This document shows positions 49,501-62,888 of a DNA stretch of 64,000 nt, one piece after another. The translations under genes were made by a program, and so were the position numbers. The DNA lies in NCBI GenBank assembly GCA_021613375.1, contig CM038710.1, positions 28,953,763 to 29,017,762 on the forward strand, read 5' to 3'. The stretch's first letter is position 1. Each line of letters begins with the position of its first letter. The DNA comes from Megaleporinus macrocephalus. Its lineage: Eukaryota > Chordata > Actinopteri > Characiformes > Anostomidae. The notes beneath the pieces are model-generated. The model was not told where the DNA came from. It was given only the letters and a program-made list of their open reading frames with translations, and did no database searches.

Positions 49501-52499
49501 GAGCTTAAACGAGAAAATACAAAGACAATTCAAATGTATATGTAAAAGAATAGAAATGAAAACAGGAATAAAGCAATAGAAGTACATACAGTGCAATACC
49601 TTAAACATGTATTCATGATTCTGACTTATGGTTTAATAGCAATTAGTGCAGATTTCTGTAGCCAATTAAACATTTTAGTATTTATATTAATTAATATTTG
49701 TAAATGTTCACTGTGACAAATGCAGCAAGACTAGCAGCTGTTATCACAGACAAACACACACACACAATCTTGTTTCTGTAAATGGTGGGGCCATTACTCA
49801 GACCTCCATTCATTTTCTGGAGACATGTTAAAATGTAATGATTTGCAGTGTGGGGACCAGCTTGTGGTCCCGATCAAGTAAGTGTGTGTGAACAGGTTTC
49901 CCACAATGAGGCATAAACCTGGTGCACAGACACACAGACACACACACATAGATTCAGAGCTTGGTCAAGGTCGGCGTGTCCAGATGTTTCTAATCTGGGC
50001 TCAGTCATCAATACCAGGACTCGCAGAAGCACGCAGAAAAAATACGCCCAGAGCAGAGAATGACAGACATACCACTCCGAGGGTCTGTGTGTGTGTGTGT
50101 TTGTGGGCGCAGCTGCACTCCCTGCCTTTCATGCCAGCTGTTCATTATGCCAGTCCTGTATCTCACTGATCACTCGGGGATATTACTCAGCAGGTTATGC
50201 ACCTGTTGCTCATTCTGTGACTCCTGCTTTATTAACAAGCCCGGCTCCGAGTCTGAGTTAGTCTTCTATAACCAGTCTACTCATTCACATCAAACACAGT
50301 CAATAAATAAAGCATAATGCGAAATCTCACCCTGGATCAGAGAGCACCAGGGCCCAATCTCAGCTATTAAGCAAAGAGCCAATGAATCTGTGGTCATGTA
50401 ATCAGCCTACCCAGCTTCAGATCTAAGCACTAGGGATGCATCGATGTGGGAGCTGCAGGCCAATGCTAATATCCAGTGTGTGTAACTGAAGGAATTCCCA
50501 GTGAAGTTTTAGGGCGAGTTACTGTGACCTAATGTATAATCTCACACATTTAGCACAGAAGTACAACCTTTAAATGTTACACCCAAGTGTATATCAGTAG
50601 TGGCCTTCAAGTTCAGGTTCAGCCTTGGTTTGCTGATCGTAACTCATACGCTTGATACAGATTATAAAACTATACAATGAAGTTAGGGTCTTTTTCTTAT
50701 TCCCGCTCCACCTCAGTGTGCAGAATACCCGTCTGGTATTCAGGGGTCCCATGTTGGCTCATGGCTACTTACTCACCATAGTGGCGCTCATGCTACAAGC
50801 CTCAATGGCAACAATATGTTTGGTTTGTCTTCTGGAAATGCTCCTCTTTTGTTTGGTAATGTGGTCTCCCACACATTTATTGAGATCTTCCACATGTGCT
50901 CAGTTGTCTTCACTTTGAGTTTCAGATTTAATATGTTATGGCATATTGTAAATATTTTCAGAGGTACTTACAGTTACTCGGCTAAAGACCAACTGAGTGA
51001 ACCAATTAGCTACAGCAGATTACCTGAAGCAAGAATACCAAAGACACAAGCTTACCAACTGGGACTAAAGCAGCTACACTATGACAGCACAACATCATAA
51101 TAAGTTTGTTTTTAGGGACCCCCTGGGATTTTTTTAATTATAATTAATTAATTAGGTAGTCCTGCCACTCAGCATTCCCTTTATTTTACACCTTGCTCCA
51201 CCTTAAATGATTTCGTCTTTACATTCAGATGTTTGCGTAAGTGTTAACATGTAACTGTTGCACAATTTAAGGTGGAATACATATCCAAATAAGAAAACTA
51301 ATATCAGCCTCAAGAGATTAGCCTATCAAGTTCAGTGTAACAGAATGAATCTGGTACTGGCTGAAAGAACAGGCTCTACAGAGTTCGATATATCAAATGC
51401 CAGACATAGAACCTCAGGAGACCAACAGCAGCAGCAGCATTCTTGAGAAGACAAGAATGAGAAAGCTACCTAAGGAGCGTTGATATAAAAACAGTTCATT
51501 GTATCACTAGTTAGCTACCTTGATGGCCTAGTTTAGCATAGAAATAATACAAAATGGATCAAAGTAAGAAATTAAAAAGGTGAAATTGTGCAAATTTAAA
51601 AAAAGCACAATGGCAGTCTTGTGTGTGTGTTTGTCTGTAGTACACCAAATACAGTGAAGAGTTACAGGTGGGCTGGTCTGTACCATGTAACTACAGATGT
51701 GAATCAAGACCAACTCTGACCCTGTTATTCATGCAGATGTCTGTCAGTGTTTGGTCCTATGCTGATACATAGCTGATGACATGATTCGCATTCCAGAGAA
51801 ATGCTTGTGTAACCACAGACCCATGGATGCCTATGAGTGCTGGACTTGCAGTAAGACAGAAAATAGTTTGAAAATAGTCGTATTTGTATGGACATTATAG
51901 GTGTTACAGTGTGCTTTGTGCCAGTCTGGGCACGTATTTGGTGTTATAATAGTGTTTATTATGTATATAAAAAGTATGGCATTTGCTGACCAGCTCCGCT
52001 GCACCCCATTTCATCCAGGCGAGCGGCGGTTTGTCCACTGCTGCTGTTCAATAAAGAGCATTTGCCAAATGTGCTATGTTTTCCATGTCTGCTTCTTTGC
52101 CAAGATGCCATGATAGTTTGAGTAAGGTATTTTGGTGGGGTTACATTGTCTATGAAGTCAATTCAATGTGCAGCATTGTTAGCCTGTATTCTTATTTCAG
52201 CTCTTGAGCAACCTCATCATTCACAGGATCTAAAAAAAAGTACATTTTGGGTGTGGAACATTTTTGTTAAACAGGACACGGCAGCAACAATTTTTAATTT
52301 TCCATCATTTTTAGGTGTCTGATACTTTTTAATACTGAAGTCTATTCCAGTTCCACAGTTCAGTCCATTCATTCTTTTATAACCTGACTTTGAATTGAGA
52401 CTGTTATGCCATTTGGAGACAATATAATAGCCTGTAACATTAAGGAGGGTCTAATAATGTGGCCACTGAACCATGAAATTGTACAGACGTAACTCTGCG

Positions 52500-52740
52500 C
52501 TGATAATGAGAAATATTTTATTATCTTTATACGATGGAACCTCGTGCGAGAGTCGGGAGTTGGCGAGCGGGGCAAGCAGTCGGGCTAAGAACAGAGGATA
52601 AATTAACTCGCCATTATTTTGGCTGTCAAATAACTTCCTGCTCTGAGCGGAGTGTCAATGAGCTGTGGAGCCAAGCATCTCTCAGTAGAGACAAACCACG
52701 ACCCGGCAGAACGTCCATCCTACATTAAGTAAACAAATGT
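52500..52740. other. CpG-richer block in intron 1, possible conserved element
   Basis: A 240-bp stretch with GTGCGAGAGTCGGGAGTTGG and nearby CpGs stands out from AT-rich flanks. It has no recognised exon. Confidence 0.2.
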
Positions 52741-52870
52741 TCCTGACATGAAGCCTATAGAGGAAACCACTGGCGGTTATGTTTCGCTGCTGTACCATTT
52801 GCTAGCAGAGCAGACCATTAGATGCTCTATCATGGCTGGAATGTTTAAAGGCACAGACTGCCTAAGTGAA

Positions 52871-52902
52871 GAGTGAGAGAGAAAGAGAGAGAGAGAGAGA
52901 GA
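52871..52902. repeat. (AG)n imperfect microsatellite
   Basis: AG array with one AAA interruption. Confidence 0.9.
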
Positions 52903-54079
52903 AGGCACTAAAAGAAAGAAAGCTAATGAGTAGAGAGAATTATTATTCAGCTGCTGGTAACCAGTTGAAACTATGCAGTGTCTTTACCAGAAACAGCTCT
53001 TGGTTTAGTCATATTATCAGAGCCAGGTTAAGAGGAGCCTAGCTTCTTTCTTTTTCTCCCACTTTAGCATAAACATGCTATGCAATGGCAAAGGGCGCTC
53101 CCGAGCGAGGCCTCAACAGATAAGGGGAAAATGGAGCTAAACGGCTTAAAATAGAAAACAATGTTAGACTGGTTTCTATTCGTTTGTGTGGGATCCTACT
53201 ATAGTTTTGGAAGGTTGAAGCATTTATCTCACTGAATATTAAACAAAACATTATCCTTCCAGTTTTCTACAGCAAATAGATATTTGGCAATAGGATGCTA
53301 GCATTACTGCTGCTGAGCCGGCTCACTGGCTAATGAATGAGGGTGTGTGGAGCTAAACACCATGGATAAAAGAAAAAGGTAAAATAATTTCTAATCACTT
53401 GTTAAGGACCTTGTTAAGGTTTAATGTTAGAAAGTGGATGGATGTATTTCACTAAAAAACAAACAAAGAAAACCTACCAGTACTAGTTTTCTACAGTTTG
53501 CAGGTTTTAGGCAGTAAGTTGAGTGAGCTAGCGGAGCAGCTAATTGGCTGAAGGAAACTTTTTGCACTCACTGATGTCATGATTCCATTAATGCTGTTTT
53601 AAACTATAAAAGTTATTAAAATGGTGTTAAATGGTGTTGTGTTGTATTGTGTGTTATTCTGTGTTTAACAAAAAACTTAACTAATTCTATTGGACTTACT
53701 CGGGAACGCCCTCTAGCGTTTAAAAAAACCCAGAAGGCCTTACAGGGTGGCATTTCTCCTTACTATTCATCTCCATCATGATGTGAGTAAGCTTTTTGCT
53801 TGAGAGCTCATTTCATTTTCACTCTTGTTGAATTTATTAAAAGTTTCAGTCTCAACTGTCTGGTCATTTTCACCGGTGCCTGGATGTTGTTCTCTAACAG
53901 CAGTTTACTGAAGGAAAAAATAACAGTAAGCAAAGGCTTAACTCACCTCCCTCAAATTAGAAAAATAAAGCTCTGAAATAAACAGAGCTGCCTAATATCT
54001 GACGAACATAATTAAAATTAATGAACATAAATCAATATTTTATCACATTTGAAACAATAGCCTAACTGTAATCTTCCAA

Positions 54080-54540
54080 AGCAGTGGGCAGGGATAAACG
54101 AGCAGCTGCACATCTTCCAAGTTCAGTTAGGAGCGTGCGGCCAGAGGGGCGGGGCCGCCACCCGCAGTCCTGCGTTTATCCAACCGCCAAATGGTTTATA
54201 CCGCCGCTAAACAGACAAGGGGGAGCTGCCCACAGTCTTTTCCAAAGCACTTTACGAGTGATGGTGACAAATGTCTGGCACAGCAAGGAGACGCCATCAT
54301 TGTGCTCATAAAAGGCTCCTGCGAGGGCTAATCATAACAAACAGCAGACAAAGGGCTGCTCGTGCTGCTTCTGGAGAGTGCGTGTATGTGAGCTCATGCA
54401 TAAAGATGAGTGAAAGATGCGCTGGGACTGCCGCCCGTGTACTTGCGCTTGAGCCATTGACGTGTCTGTGGACCTACTGGACTTCTCCCCCGTGTACTAT
54501 TTCACACAAAGAGTCAGCACGACATCAAGTTTACAATTAA
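54080..54540. other. GC-rich block with GGGGCGGGGC box in intron 1
   Basis: Contains a GC-box-like AGAGGGGCGGGGCCGCCACC and several CpGs. Plus-strand frames of 75 and 89 codons lack domains. It could be an internal promoter or enhancer of kcnc4, or a decayed repeat. Confidence 0.2.
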
Positions 54541-54959
54541 GAATGGTGCCTTTTAAACACTGTCACCTGGTGTGAAGCCCTGCCAGTGCTAGCAGCAGCT
54601 TTCCAACATCTTTAGTGCCCACCAACCCACAATTCCCAGCTGTGGACTCACTAGATCAGAAAAGTGAACAAGATTTGGCTCTCGTTCTTAAGTCAAGTGG
54701 AGGCTCAATAGAATAATACCACCCCTCTCTGAGCTACCTTTGTGAAGGTAGCATCAGATCTGCTAGCATTATTTGGGAGCTAAGAGCTAGTCACAGGAAC
54801 TGCTGTGTTAGCTGGTGTACCTGAGTGGATTACGATTATTACGTCCCAGCTACAGTCAGCAAAAATACCTAACCACTTATGCTTGACACAAAGCTGAGGT
54901 CAGCTTCTCATTTGCCAGATTATTGTTCAGATTTCAGGTGTTTTAATCACTTCCATGGC

Positions 54960-55835
54960 TACAGGTGTATAAAACCAATTACCTAGGCATGCAGAGTGCT
55001 TCTACAAACATTTGTGAAAGAATGGGTCTCAGGAGTTCAGTGAATTCCAGCGTGGTACCATGAGAGAACACCACCTGTGCAACAAGTCCAGTCGTAAAAT
55101 TCCCCTGATACTAAATATCAAACAGTCAACTGTCAGTGGAAACAGTCAACTGTGAGTGGTCAACTTGGACAGTGTCAACCGTACAATGACAGAGGGGTCA
55201 ACGGATGCTGAGGCGCCTAGCGCGCAGACAAAGCCAAGTTTCTGCAGAGTCAATCATCACAGACCTCCAAACTTCATGGGGCCTTCAGATTAGCTCAAGA
55301 ACAAACTTTATACGTATAGAGCTTCATGGAATGGGTTTCCCAAGGCCCATGGAATCCGATTCCAATTCTGAGATTGGGTTTGGCAGGAAAACTGACTCCA
55401 TTGTGACAAGTGTAAAGTTTTGTGGAACGGTGTGGGGTTGTTTTTCATAGTTCCAGTGAAAGGGTCTCCTAATGCTTCAGCAGACCAAGAGATTTTGGAC
55501 AGTTTCATGCTCCCAACTTTGTGGGAACAGTTTGGGGACGGCCCCCTCCAGTTCTAAGATGACTGCACACCAGTGCCCAAAGCAAGCTCCATTAGGACAT
55601 GGATGAGTGAGTTTGGTGTGGAACTTTTCTGGCCTGACCTCAACCTGACAGAACACGTTTGGGGTGAATTAGAGCGGAGACTGTGAGCCAGGCCTTCTCG
55701 TCCAACATCAGTGTCTGACCTCACAAATGTGTTTCTGGAAGGACAGTCAAAAATTTCCATAAACACTCTCCTAAACTGTGTGGAAAGCCTTCCCAGGAGA
55801 GTTGATGGTTTGACCTTGTAGTATTTTGACTAAAG
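54960..55835 (+). pseudogene. Tc1/mariner transposon fossil with internal deletions
   Basis: Starts GGCTACAGGTGTATAAAACC, then GAATGGGTCTCAGGAG, GAATTCCAGCGTGGTACC and GTGCAACAAGTCCAGTCG. It continues with the transposase DNA-binding half (CGGATGCTGAGGCG) and the catalytic half (GTGTGGGGTTGTTTTTCA, GACTGCACACCAGTGCCCAA, TTAGAGCGGAGACTGTGAGC). The sequence between the two halves (about 55345-55385) is largely deleted, and frameshifts and stops interrupt it. The frame 55205-55450 (81 codons) is one surviving piece. This is an inactive relic in plus orientation inside intron 1. Confidence 0.85.
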
Positions 55836-56859
55836 CCTAATTCAGAGAACGGTGTTAACTTGCGGTGTAAAAGGGTTACAATCTGTCACCTTTAAAACCA
55901 TTTATCTTGGCAGTACGTTTACTTCGCGATCCTTTAGTATAACTACAAATAGTGCATCACGCATTTCTTTTGAAAATACTCATAACTAATTTAGTTTCAC
56001 CAAAATTATTGTGTTTTTCTTTTTTTCTTTTTTGGTTTCCTGCCTTGTACATCAGTTCGCACTTTCAATTTACATCTTCAATAACATTTGTATTTACTTA
56101 TTCATTTTGTTTTGTCTGTTTGTTTGTTTTTGGTTTTTTTTATTATTATTAGTGTATTCACTTCTTTTTGCATTTTGTATGTGTCTACCATCTATTCTCC
56201 CCCTCACCACCTCTCCCGCCCAGTCCCCTCTCCCCCTCAGCCCCCTCTCCCCCTCAGCCCTTTCCAAAATGTTACATAGCTTAAGAATGAGAATGTTACA
56301 TGCTGTAATTAAGTAAATAAATAATAAAGTTCTATTAGTCCTCCGATGAGGGGGGTGGTGGTGGGCCAAAAAATAAATAAATACTCATGACTGCGTATTC
56401 AGAAATACTTCAATTCTGCATAGATCTTTCGACAAACACAAGCATATCTCATTAACAGGAATAAAATCAGAAATTATTGTGTTGATGTATTTAAATGTAT
56501 TGTTTTATTAGCAAATAACCTTAATAATAGCTAAATAATTTAAAATACAAGACCTTTGCACAGTACTGTACATCTGCCTATTCAGCCTACAGCTTAGTCT
56601 CAACCGTTCACATTGAAGTTATAGTCTTATAGTCTTAGACGCAGTAACAAAAATAGCTCATTGAATATTTACATAAAGAGAAGCAGTAAAATAGTTACGA
56701 GAAAAAGAATTACGGGTGTTTTTGGTACGTAAGACCACAAAAACGCAGTAAGTGGACTAAGCGGAATAAGGGGAAAAATGATATGCAAAAGAAATGTTTG
56801 ATATAAGCCCTTATAAAATAAGCCCACCTACACAGCATTTCAAGTGTATTCAAGTAGGC

Positions 56860-57090
56860 CTTCGTCGTATGTTCCACTGCTTTTGATCAGTTACATCATT
56901 TTTAGAGAGCTGGAACAGTATCATCCTCTCTACCACAGTGTCCAACCAATGCTTGAGATTCACCACCCTGTTCTACAGAGCTTGGTTGGTTCTACACTCC
57001 AATGTCCAGATGCTTTAGAAGACCTTGATTATCTAGATCAAGTGTGTTGGATATGCGTCGAGGGTCAGCTGTGTGTTGAAGAGCAGCCCT
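56860..57090. repeat. Possible palindromic dispersed repeat
   Basis: CACCCTGTTCTACAGAGCTTGGTTGG...GACCTTGATTATCTAGATCAAGTGTG and GCAGCCCTGATG-like words follow the order of a common fish fold-back MITE. The copy is old and its ends are unclear. Confidence 0.3.
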
Positions 57091-58015
57091 GATGTACACT
57101 GCATCTTGAGGCCTTTATGATGAGAGTAAAAATAACAGTACCACTTGCAGAATTCTCCGACTGAGAGCAGCTCCCACTTTAAGACCCTGACCTGGCTCAA
57201 AGGAAAGCTCGCACTGTTGATTACAAGAAAGTGTCCACGGAAAAAATCGAACCACCAACACCAAAGGCTGCGCTGCACGCTGAGTCATGACTGCTGTCGG
57301 TTTGAACAAAAGGAAACTTCATCACTGACACACGAGGCATTTCTCACTGCTATGTGAAAAACCATTTGCTTCGACTCTAATGCAGAGTTCAAGCAGGTTA
57401 GACAAGCTTAACGTTTCTTCATGTTTGATACTCAAACCCCCGCACGCGCGCTCCAAATGGTACCTTTTAACAGCTACGCGCTAATGTTTTCTCTGAAGAC
57501 CTCAGTAGCTGTTAAGGACTAGAAATGGACTTATGGTATACCGTGCATTGCTGCCTGTACCTCTTACACTGCTGTCTTACATTCATGAGAGCACTATCCT
57601 CTCATGTTCCCCAGGGTGCTGGAAAGCACTCTGACCATGCAGTCCGGAAGAGGGTAGTGGATGTTGAGCCCCAGCGCAAACAGCACACGCGCCTTGTGGT
57701 CATATAGATCAGTTTTCAAAATCCTGTTCTTTACTTTGTACTGCTACTTGTTTTTATTGTAGTGCAGCACAAGCACATATGACTTTAGAAATATATATAT
57801 TTTTCGACTAAAGCATTTAAATAAAAATGTACTATCCGTGTTTCACATTAATGCCTATTCCAGGGGCATTTTTGTTCCCTTTGTGTCAAAGAAATTCTTA
57901 TTAACTTGACTAGAAAAAGCCAATTTACTGTTCTGTGCTTTCTTCTTATTATTATTATTACTCTTCTGTGGTCAGTGCAGTGCCAGCTCTCCTTCAGCAT
58001 TCAATTCATAACTCG

Positions 58016-58225
58016 AAAAGTCAAGTCAAGTCAAGTTTATTTATATAGCGCTTTTTACAACGATGTTGTCTCAAAGCTGCTTTACAGAGTTTTGGAAACA
58101 GACAACATATATCCCCCAGTGAGCAAGCCAGAGGCAACAGTGGCAAAGAAAAACTCCCTTAGACTGGAGGAAGAAACCTTGGGAGGAACCAGACTCACAA
58201 GGGGAGACCCATCCTCCTCTGGTCA
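58016..58225. repeat. High-copy teleost repeat (retroposon-type tail)
   Basis: AAGTCAAGTCAAGTTTATTT, ATATAGCGCTTTTTACAAC, CAAAGCTGCTTTACAGA, GTGAGCAAGCCAGAGGC and AAAACTCCCTTAGA follow the consensus of one of the most abundant fish dispersed repeats. On the minus strand it ends AATAAACTTGACTTGACTT, a tail with short tandem units as expected of a retroposed element. Confidence 0.7.
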
Positions 58226-58315
58226 AACAGTATTTACAGTTTAAACTAAATACCAAAGAAAAGAGCCTCTGTTTGAAATCTGGATAGCAAAGCTTCAGAA
58301 GATGCACAAATAGAG

Positions 58316-58362
58316 GTAGTCTCTGGCTGAGGCAGTCTCTGGCTGAGGCAGTCTATGACTGA
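58316..58362. repeat. Short tandem repeat, 16-bp unit, about 3 copies
   Basis: Unit GGCAGTCTCTGGCTGA repeated, the third copy diverged. Confidence 0.8.
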
Positions 58363-58729
58363 GTCTTTATGTAAAGTGGGCGTGAGCTGAAACAGTCCCA
58401 TCCTATCTCAATGCTGGTACACCTGGATGGCACAGTGATGTAACTGAGGGTGTAGCAGAAGACACAGATGGACAGGTGAGCTGGCTGGTGATGGGTGGGG
58501 TGGAAAACTTTATAAAGCCTACTGGATAAGTTTTTTGTGCTGTTTTGGGAATTAAATTTATAGGAACTGTAAATGCCAGTCAGCTTCATTTGCAACTCAG
58601 TCATTTTGAATGAGATGATGTGTCACTTAACAACCCACAGACAATAATCATGTAACGTTGATGCAAAAGACAGTCAAGTTAGTCGTTCACTATGTCACAG
58701 TTTGACCAAACACTTACTGCACACTATGT

Positions 58730-59200
58730 TTTTCAGCCAAAATCCACTCGCACCGCGTCCGGCAGCCTGTTTTAGCGTGCAGTGACAGCGCAATAACACA
58801 GGTGTGGGAGATTATTGAATTACGGAGGTGTTATGGAGTTATTTTCAAAAACAATATCACTAATATAAGCTATGTTCTTTTCTTCTCACATCCGTTCTGC
58901 AAACCGGCCAAAATGATCTTGCATAATTTCACCCTAGCCCCCCTACGGGGTAAAACAGGGCTGCTGTGTTGATTTGTATTTGTATTTATTACAGATAAAA
59001 GAAGCTTTTGATGCCAGTGAATGAAATGCAACAGGCTATTTATTCTTTCATTGAGACACCTGGCTCAAGATCCTTTCAGTACAGCATGAGCGCAGCAGAC
59101 AGAGCAGCCAATGAGAGAGGGTTCCGTATTCCGCGGCCAATTACCCAGCCGGTGATTAATTACTGCTCAGCCAAACCATGAGCACAGTAATGATGAGGTA
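58730..59200. other. Non-repetitive block with homeodomain-type words in intron 1
   Basis: The stretch includes CGCGGCCAATTACCCAGCC and GTGATTAATTACTGCTCAG (about 59130-59170), a dense pair of TAAT/ATTA motifs in a GC-balanced context. It resembles vertebrate developmental enhancers in composition; function is unproven. Confidence 0.25.
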
Positions 59201-59206
59201 GGGCTA

Positions 59207-59207
<1 letters not shown>

Positions 59208-59247
<40 letters not shown>

Positions 59248-59250
59248 TAT
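59208..59250. repeat. (CAA)n microsatellite
   Basis: About 14 CAA units with one CGA interruption. Confidence 0.95.
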
Positions 59251-60756
59251 GCAAAAGCACAAACAATCCTGTAGTCAATTTCTCAAACAGCAGCTATTAC
59301 GGTGGATCCAATTAACATGCTGTAGAATGACTCACAGCATATGATACACATTGTAGGTAATATGGGGGAGCAACAACTTTCATTATACATCAAAAGACCG
59401 AAAGAGCTGTATGGCTGGTCCCCTGGCTGGTACAGCAGTGTGTGCTCTGTGCATCACTTTGACATATATTCACTACCTTTAAATAATGAACACCAAGAAC
59501 TATCTTTGGTATCCTAAAGAACCTTTCAATTGATGGATCCTTAACCCTCTATTGCATTAATTATTTTAAAAGAGTTTATTATTTTTAAAAAAAATTCCTA
59601 GCTAGAAAATGTATACATGTAGTTAATATACTGCTACCATCAATTGGCAACAGTGCAATCATGGAATCATGTATGACTCATTATCTACACATTTATATAA
59701 TATAATTTCAGTTGTAATTTGGAAAATATTATTATCATAATAGCTTACATACACCTGTTGGCAACAAATTCAGTGTATCCTTATATAATAAATGTATCAC
59801 ATATAAGCTGGTTTTAATACTAACAAATAAAAGTTAACATTCCCCAGATATTATTTAGATTTCTTTGAATATTGAGTCAACTATGACAAATTCATGACCT
59901 GATGGCTCCCAGTGTTGGATTTCCTGGCCAAGTGATGTCATCAAGTATTTGTCCTTAGAAAATAAAAGACCCCTATTAAACAGTAACATGTTGATTTCAT
60001 ACTACTGCCTTTTAGTAAAATTGAGATAAAATAATTTTGTAGAAGAGTTTAAAGAACATTTTTACAGTTTAAAGAACCTTTAAGATTGAGTCTAATCATG
60101 TAAATAAGCTAAAACATCCTCAGAGAGCAGACTTTAATGCACTTACATCTTAATGCACTATAACATTTCCCAACATGTTCAAAGCATAACAAATACACTG
60201 CAATAGTGCACTAAAATAAGCAAACAAATACAATTTCTACTTAGAAATTGAGCAACCCTTGTGTATAACTGTATTTATAGAAAATCTCTCCTCAGAATTT
60301 TGTGTAGTCACCATCTAGTCTTTTTAGAACCATAATTCCAAACCAAGAACCATTAAAGAACCTTTATGTTTAAGGGGGTAATGACCAGACCAGGCCTGAT
60401 CTGCATCTGGAAAACTAACCAATGATGGCTTTTCACCATCCTCCCCCTCTCTCTCTTCCTCCCTGTCCTCTGAATTACGACACTTCTTACAGACTGATTA
60501 ACCTCCTGAATTCTGGTTCTAACAGCATTAGTCAGCCTGAGAAGCAGCTACTCAGGAAACATGAGCCCTCTGGCCCATAATGCACCAGCAATGAACATGA
60601 GAGGGCCAGAGACCGCAGAAGGCAAAGCGTCCAGACTGGACCCAACAGTACCCATGAGGTGCATCTGTTCCATGGCTTTACAGAGAGATTAGAAGACACT
60701 GGCATGCCACAGACTGTATAAGCTTTTATGCAAAGCAATGAGTTTGTTGTCAGCTT

Positions 60757-60757
<1 letters not shown>

Positions 60758-60815
<58 letters not shown>

Positions 60816-60816
60816 G
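60758..60816. repeat. (TC)n microsatellite
   Basis: Perfect TC array to 60798, then an imperfect CT-rich extension. Confidence 0.97.
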
Positions 60817-61302
60817 GTTACCTGTTTTTCAAGAGGGCTTAACCCTGCTGTAGACTGTCATGCCTGCTCACACAATGCCTATCTAAATTAATTACAGAAA
60901 GAAAAGCAGAGGGAGGTGGGAGTGATAGTGAAGCAATGGTGGAGAAGTGCCTGTGTATGTGTGCTTAGGTGAAGCACTGCTGAAAGAGAAAGGAAGGAGA
61001 AGCTGGTGAGATGGACTGTATTAAATGTGTTCTGAGTCCTTAAATGGTAAGAACACAACAGTGGTCCAGAAGAGTTATTAAAGTTACTGAATAATAAGCC
61101 TAGTCTGGCATGTTACAGGGTTGGAGAACATATAAAAGATAGCTGTATAAAAAAAAATTAAAAAAAGAAAGAAAGAAATACAAGTCCAGACAAATGAGAG
61201 TAGTTGTCTGGACAATTACTGTAGTAAATGATATGTTTCAGCAGCCAATGGTTCTTTATATTTATACTAAACTTCTGTGAGGGCATAAGAAAACTACTTG
61301 TT

Positions 61303-61385
61303 AGTAGGAGTGTTTTTGAGAATCGATACAGTATCACAAAACATAATATCCCGATATTCGATATTTCGATACTTTCTTATACCCT
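61303..61385. mobile_element. DNA-transposon end fragment, inverse of the 49147 element
   Basis: GAGAATCGATACAGTATCAC and ATATTTCGATACTTTCTTATACC read as the reverse complement of the left end at 49147. Only about 85 bp remain, abutting a Tc1 relic. Confidence 0.5.
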
Positions 61386-61389
61386 CACT

Positions 61390-61836
61390 AATTAGTGAGG
61401 CTAATTGGGAAAAAAATGCTAGAGAGAATAAAGATTGTACTCTGGACCAATGGAAGAAATAAATATGGTCTGATGAGTCCAGATTTATTCTATTACAGGG
61501 CGATGAGCACATCAGGGTATAAAGGTAAGCACATAAAGTGATGTACCAAACATGCACAGTACCCACTGTACAAGCCTCTGGAGGAAGAGTTATGATCTGG
61601 GTTTGCTCAGTTGGTCAAGTGGAAGCTCACTGACGTTATAAGGCAATAAAATTAAATCAGCTAAAAACCTGAATGTACTGAATGACCAGATTACCCCACT
61701 ACTGGATTTTTTCTTTTTGGACAGAGTGGTTAGGGGAGCATGAGAAATCGTTTATACACATGAATCAGCCCACATTCCTGACCTTAACCTGCCTAAATAT
61801 CTTAGGAATGTGCTGGCAAAAACATTACGTTGCATT
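61390..61836 (+). pseudogene. Tc1/mariner transposase fossil, second subfamily
   Basis: TGGACCAATGGAAGAAATAA, TGGTCTGATGAGTCCAGATT, GGAGGAAGAGTTATGATCTGG, CCACTACTGGATTTTTTC, GTGGTTAGGGGAGCATGAGA, CATTCCTGACCTTAACC and AGGAATGTGCTGG follow the catalytic half of a fish Tc1-like transposase in order. The stretch with the second catalytic Asp is deleted near 61718, and stops are present. It runs directly into an FB repeat. Confidence 0.7.
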
Positions 61837-62118
61837 AAACACTCCAGCAGCACTGCTGTGTCTAATCCACTCCTACTGGTGCAACACCCACTAACACACC
61901 ACCACAACGTCAGTGTCACTGCAGTGCTAAAATGATCCACCACCCATATAATACCTGCTCTGTGATGGTCCTGAACTTTGAAGACCAATGTACAAGGAAA
62001 CTAACATATAGAAAGAAACAGATGGACTACATTCTGTAATTGCAGCTCTACAAACTACAAACTGCAACCTATATGATAATTGGAGCTAATAAAATAGACA
62101 AAGAGTGAAGGAACAAGG
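61837..62118. repeat. Fold-back repeat family FB, copy 3 (right arm only)
   Basis: Matches the right arm of the 44131 element: CACTCCAGCAGCACTGCTGT, CACTAACACACCACCACAAC, ATAATACCTGCTCTGTGATG, AGAAACAGATGGACTACA and GGAGCTAATAAAATAGACA. The left arm is absent. Confidence 0.85.
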
Positions 62119-62830
62119 AATTTGGTTTAAGCTGGTTAAAACCTTCCAACAAGGCTGTGATTAATTTCCTATTTAAAACAGATCTAAAATGTGAAGTTTT
62201 CAGACCTAAGCTAAGCCTAATTCGTTTGTCCTTGAGGCACCAGCTTGCGTTGATGCAATGCAATCCAACCTTGAAATGTGTCTCGGTGTGCTCAGTGTCT
62301 TTGACGTGAATCCATTAGCTGTAAGGAAAAGCAGAAATACACCAAAACAATGGAGCATGCCAAATAACCCACGGGACAATTTGCTTCCAAACACGTCGAC
62401 TGGTAACGGAAATCTTACACGCAATTAAACTCACGCACAAGAAAAAGATTCCTAAAAGCCACCAAAGCATGCCATCTGCTCACTGTCAAGTCTGACAATA
62501 GTACCCATCATGCTATTCATGACTGACGTTCATTTCAGAGAGAGGTGTCTGTGGGAAGTGTTCTATGTGTCATCTAAATCTGACAAGCTGATTAAGATCA
62601 TTAGCAAACTAAAGAAACTTTAAGTAAAGTATGGAGAATGTACAGAGTGTACAGAAAGGTATAGAGCTGTGTAGAGGCAAAGCTAGAAAAACTGTAACTG
62701 TGACACAGGCAATGATTAACATCGCTGCAGTGACTGTAGAGGCCACCGTGTGACAGCTCTGGCTCATCTCAATCTGATAGACTCAGAGGTGTCAGTGCAG
62801 ACACATTACACGCACTACAGGGCCTGTCTT

Positions 62831-62831
<1 letters not shown>

Positions 62832-62885
<54 letters not shown>
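62832..62885. repeat. (TC)n microsatellite
   Basis: Perfect CT array of about 27 units. Confidence 0.98.
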
Positions 62886-62888
<3 letters not shown>

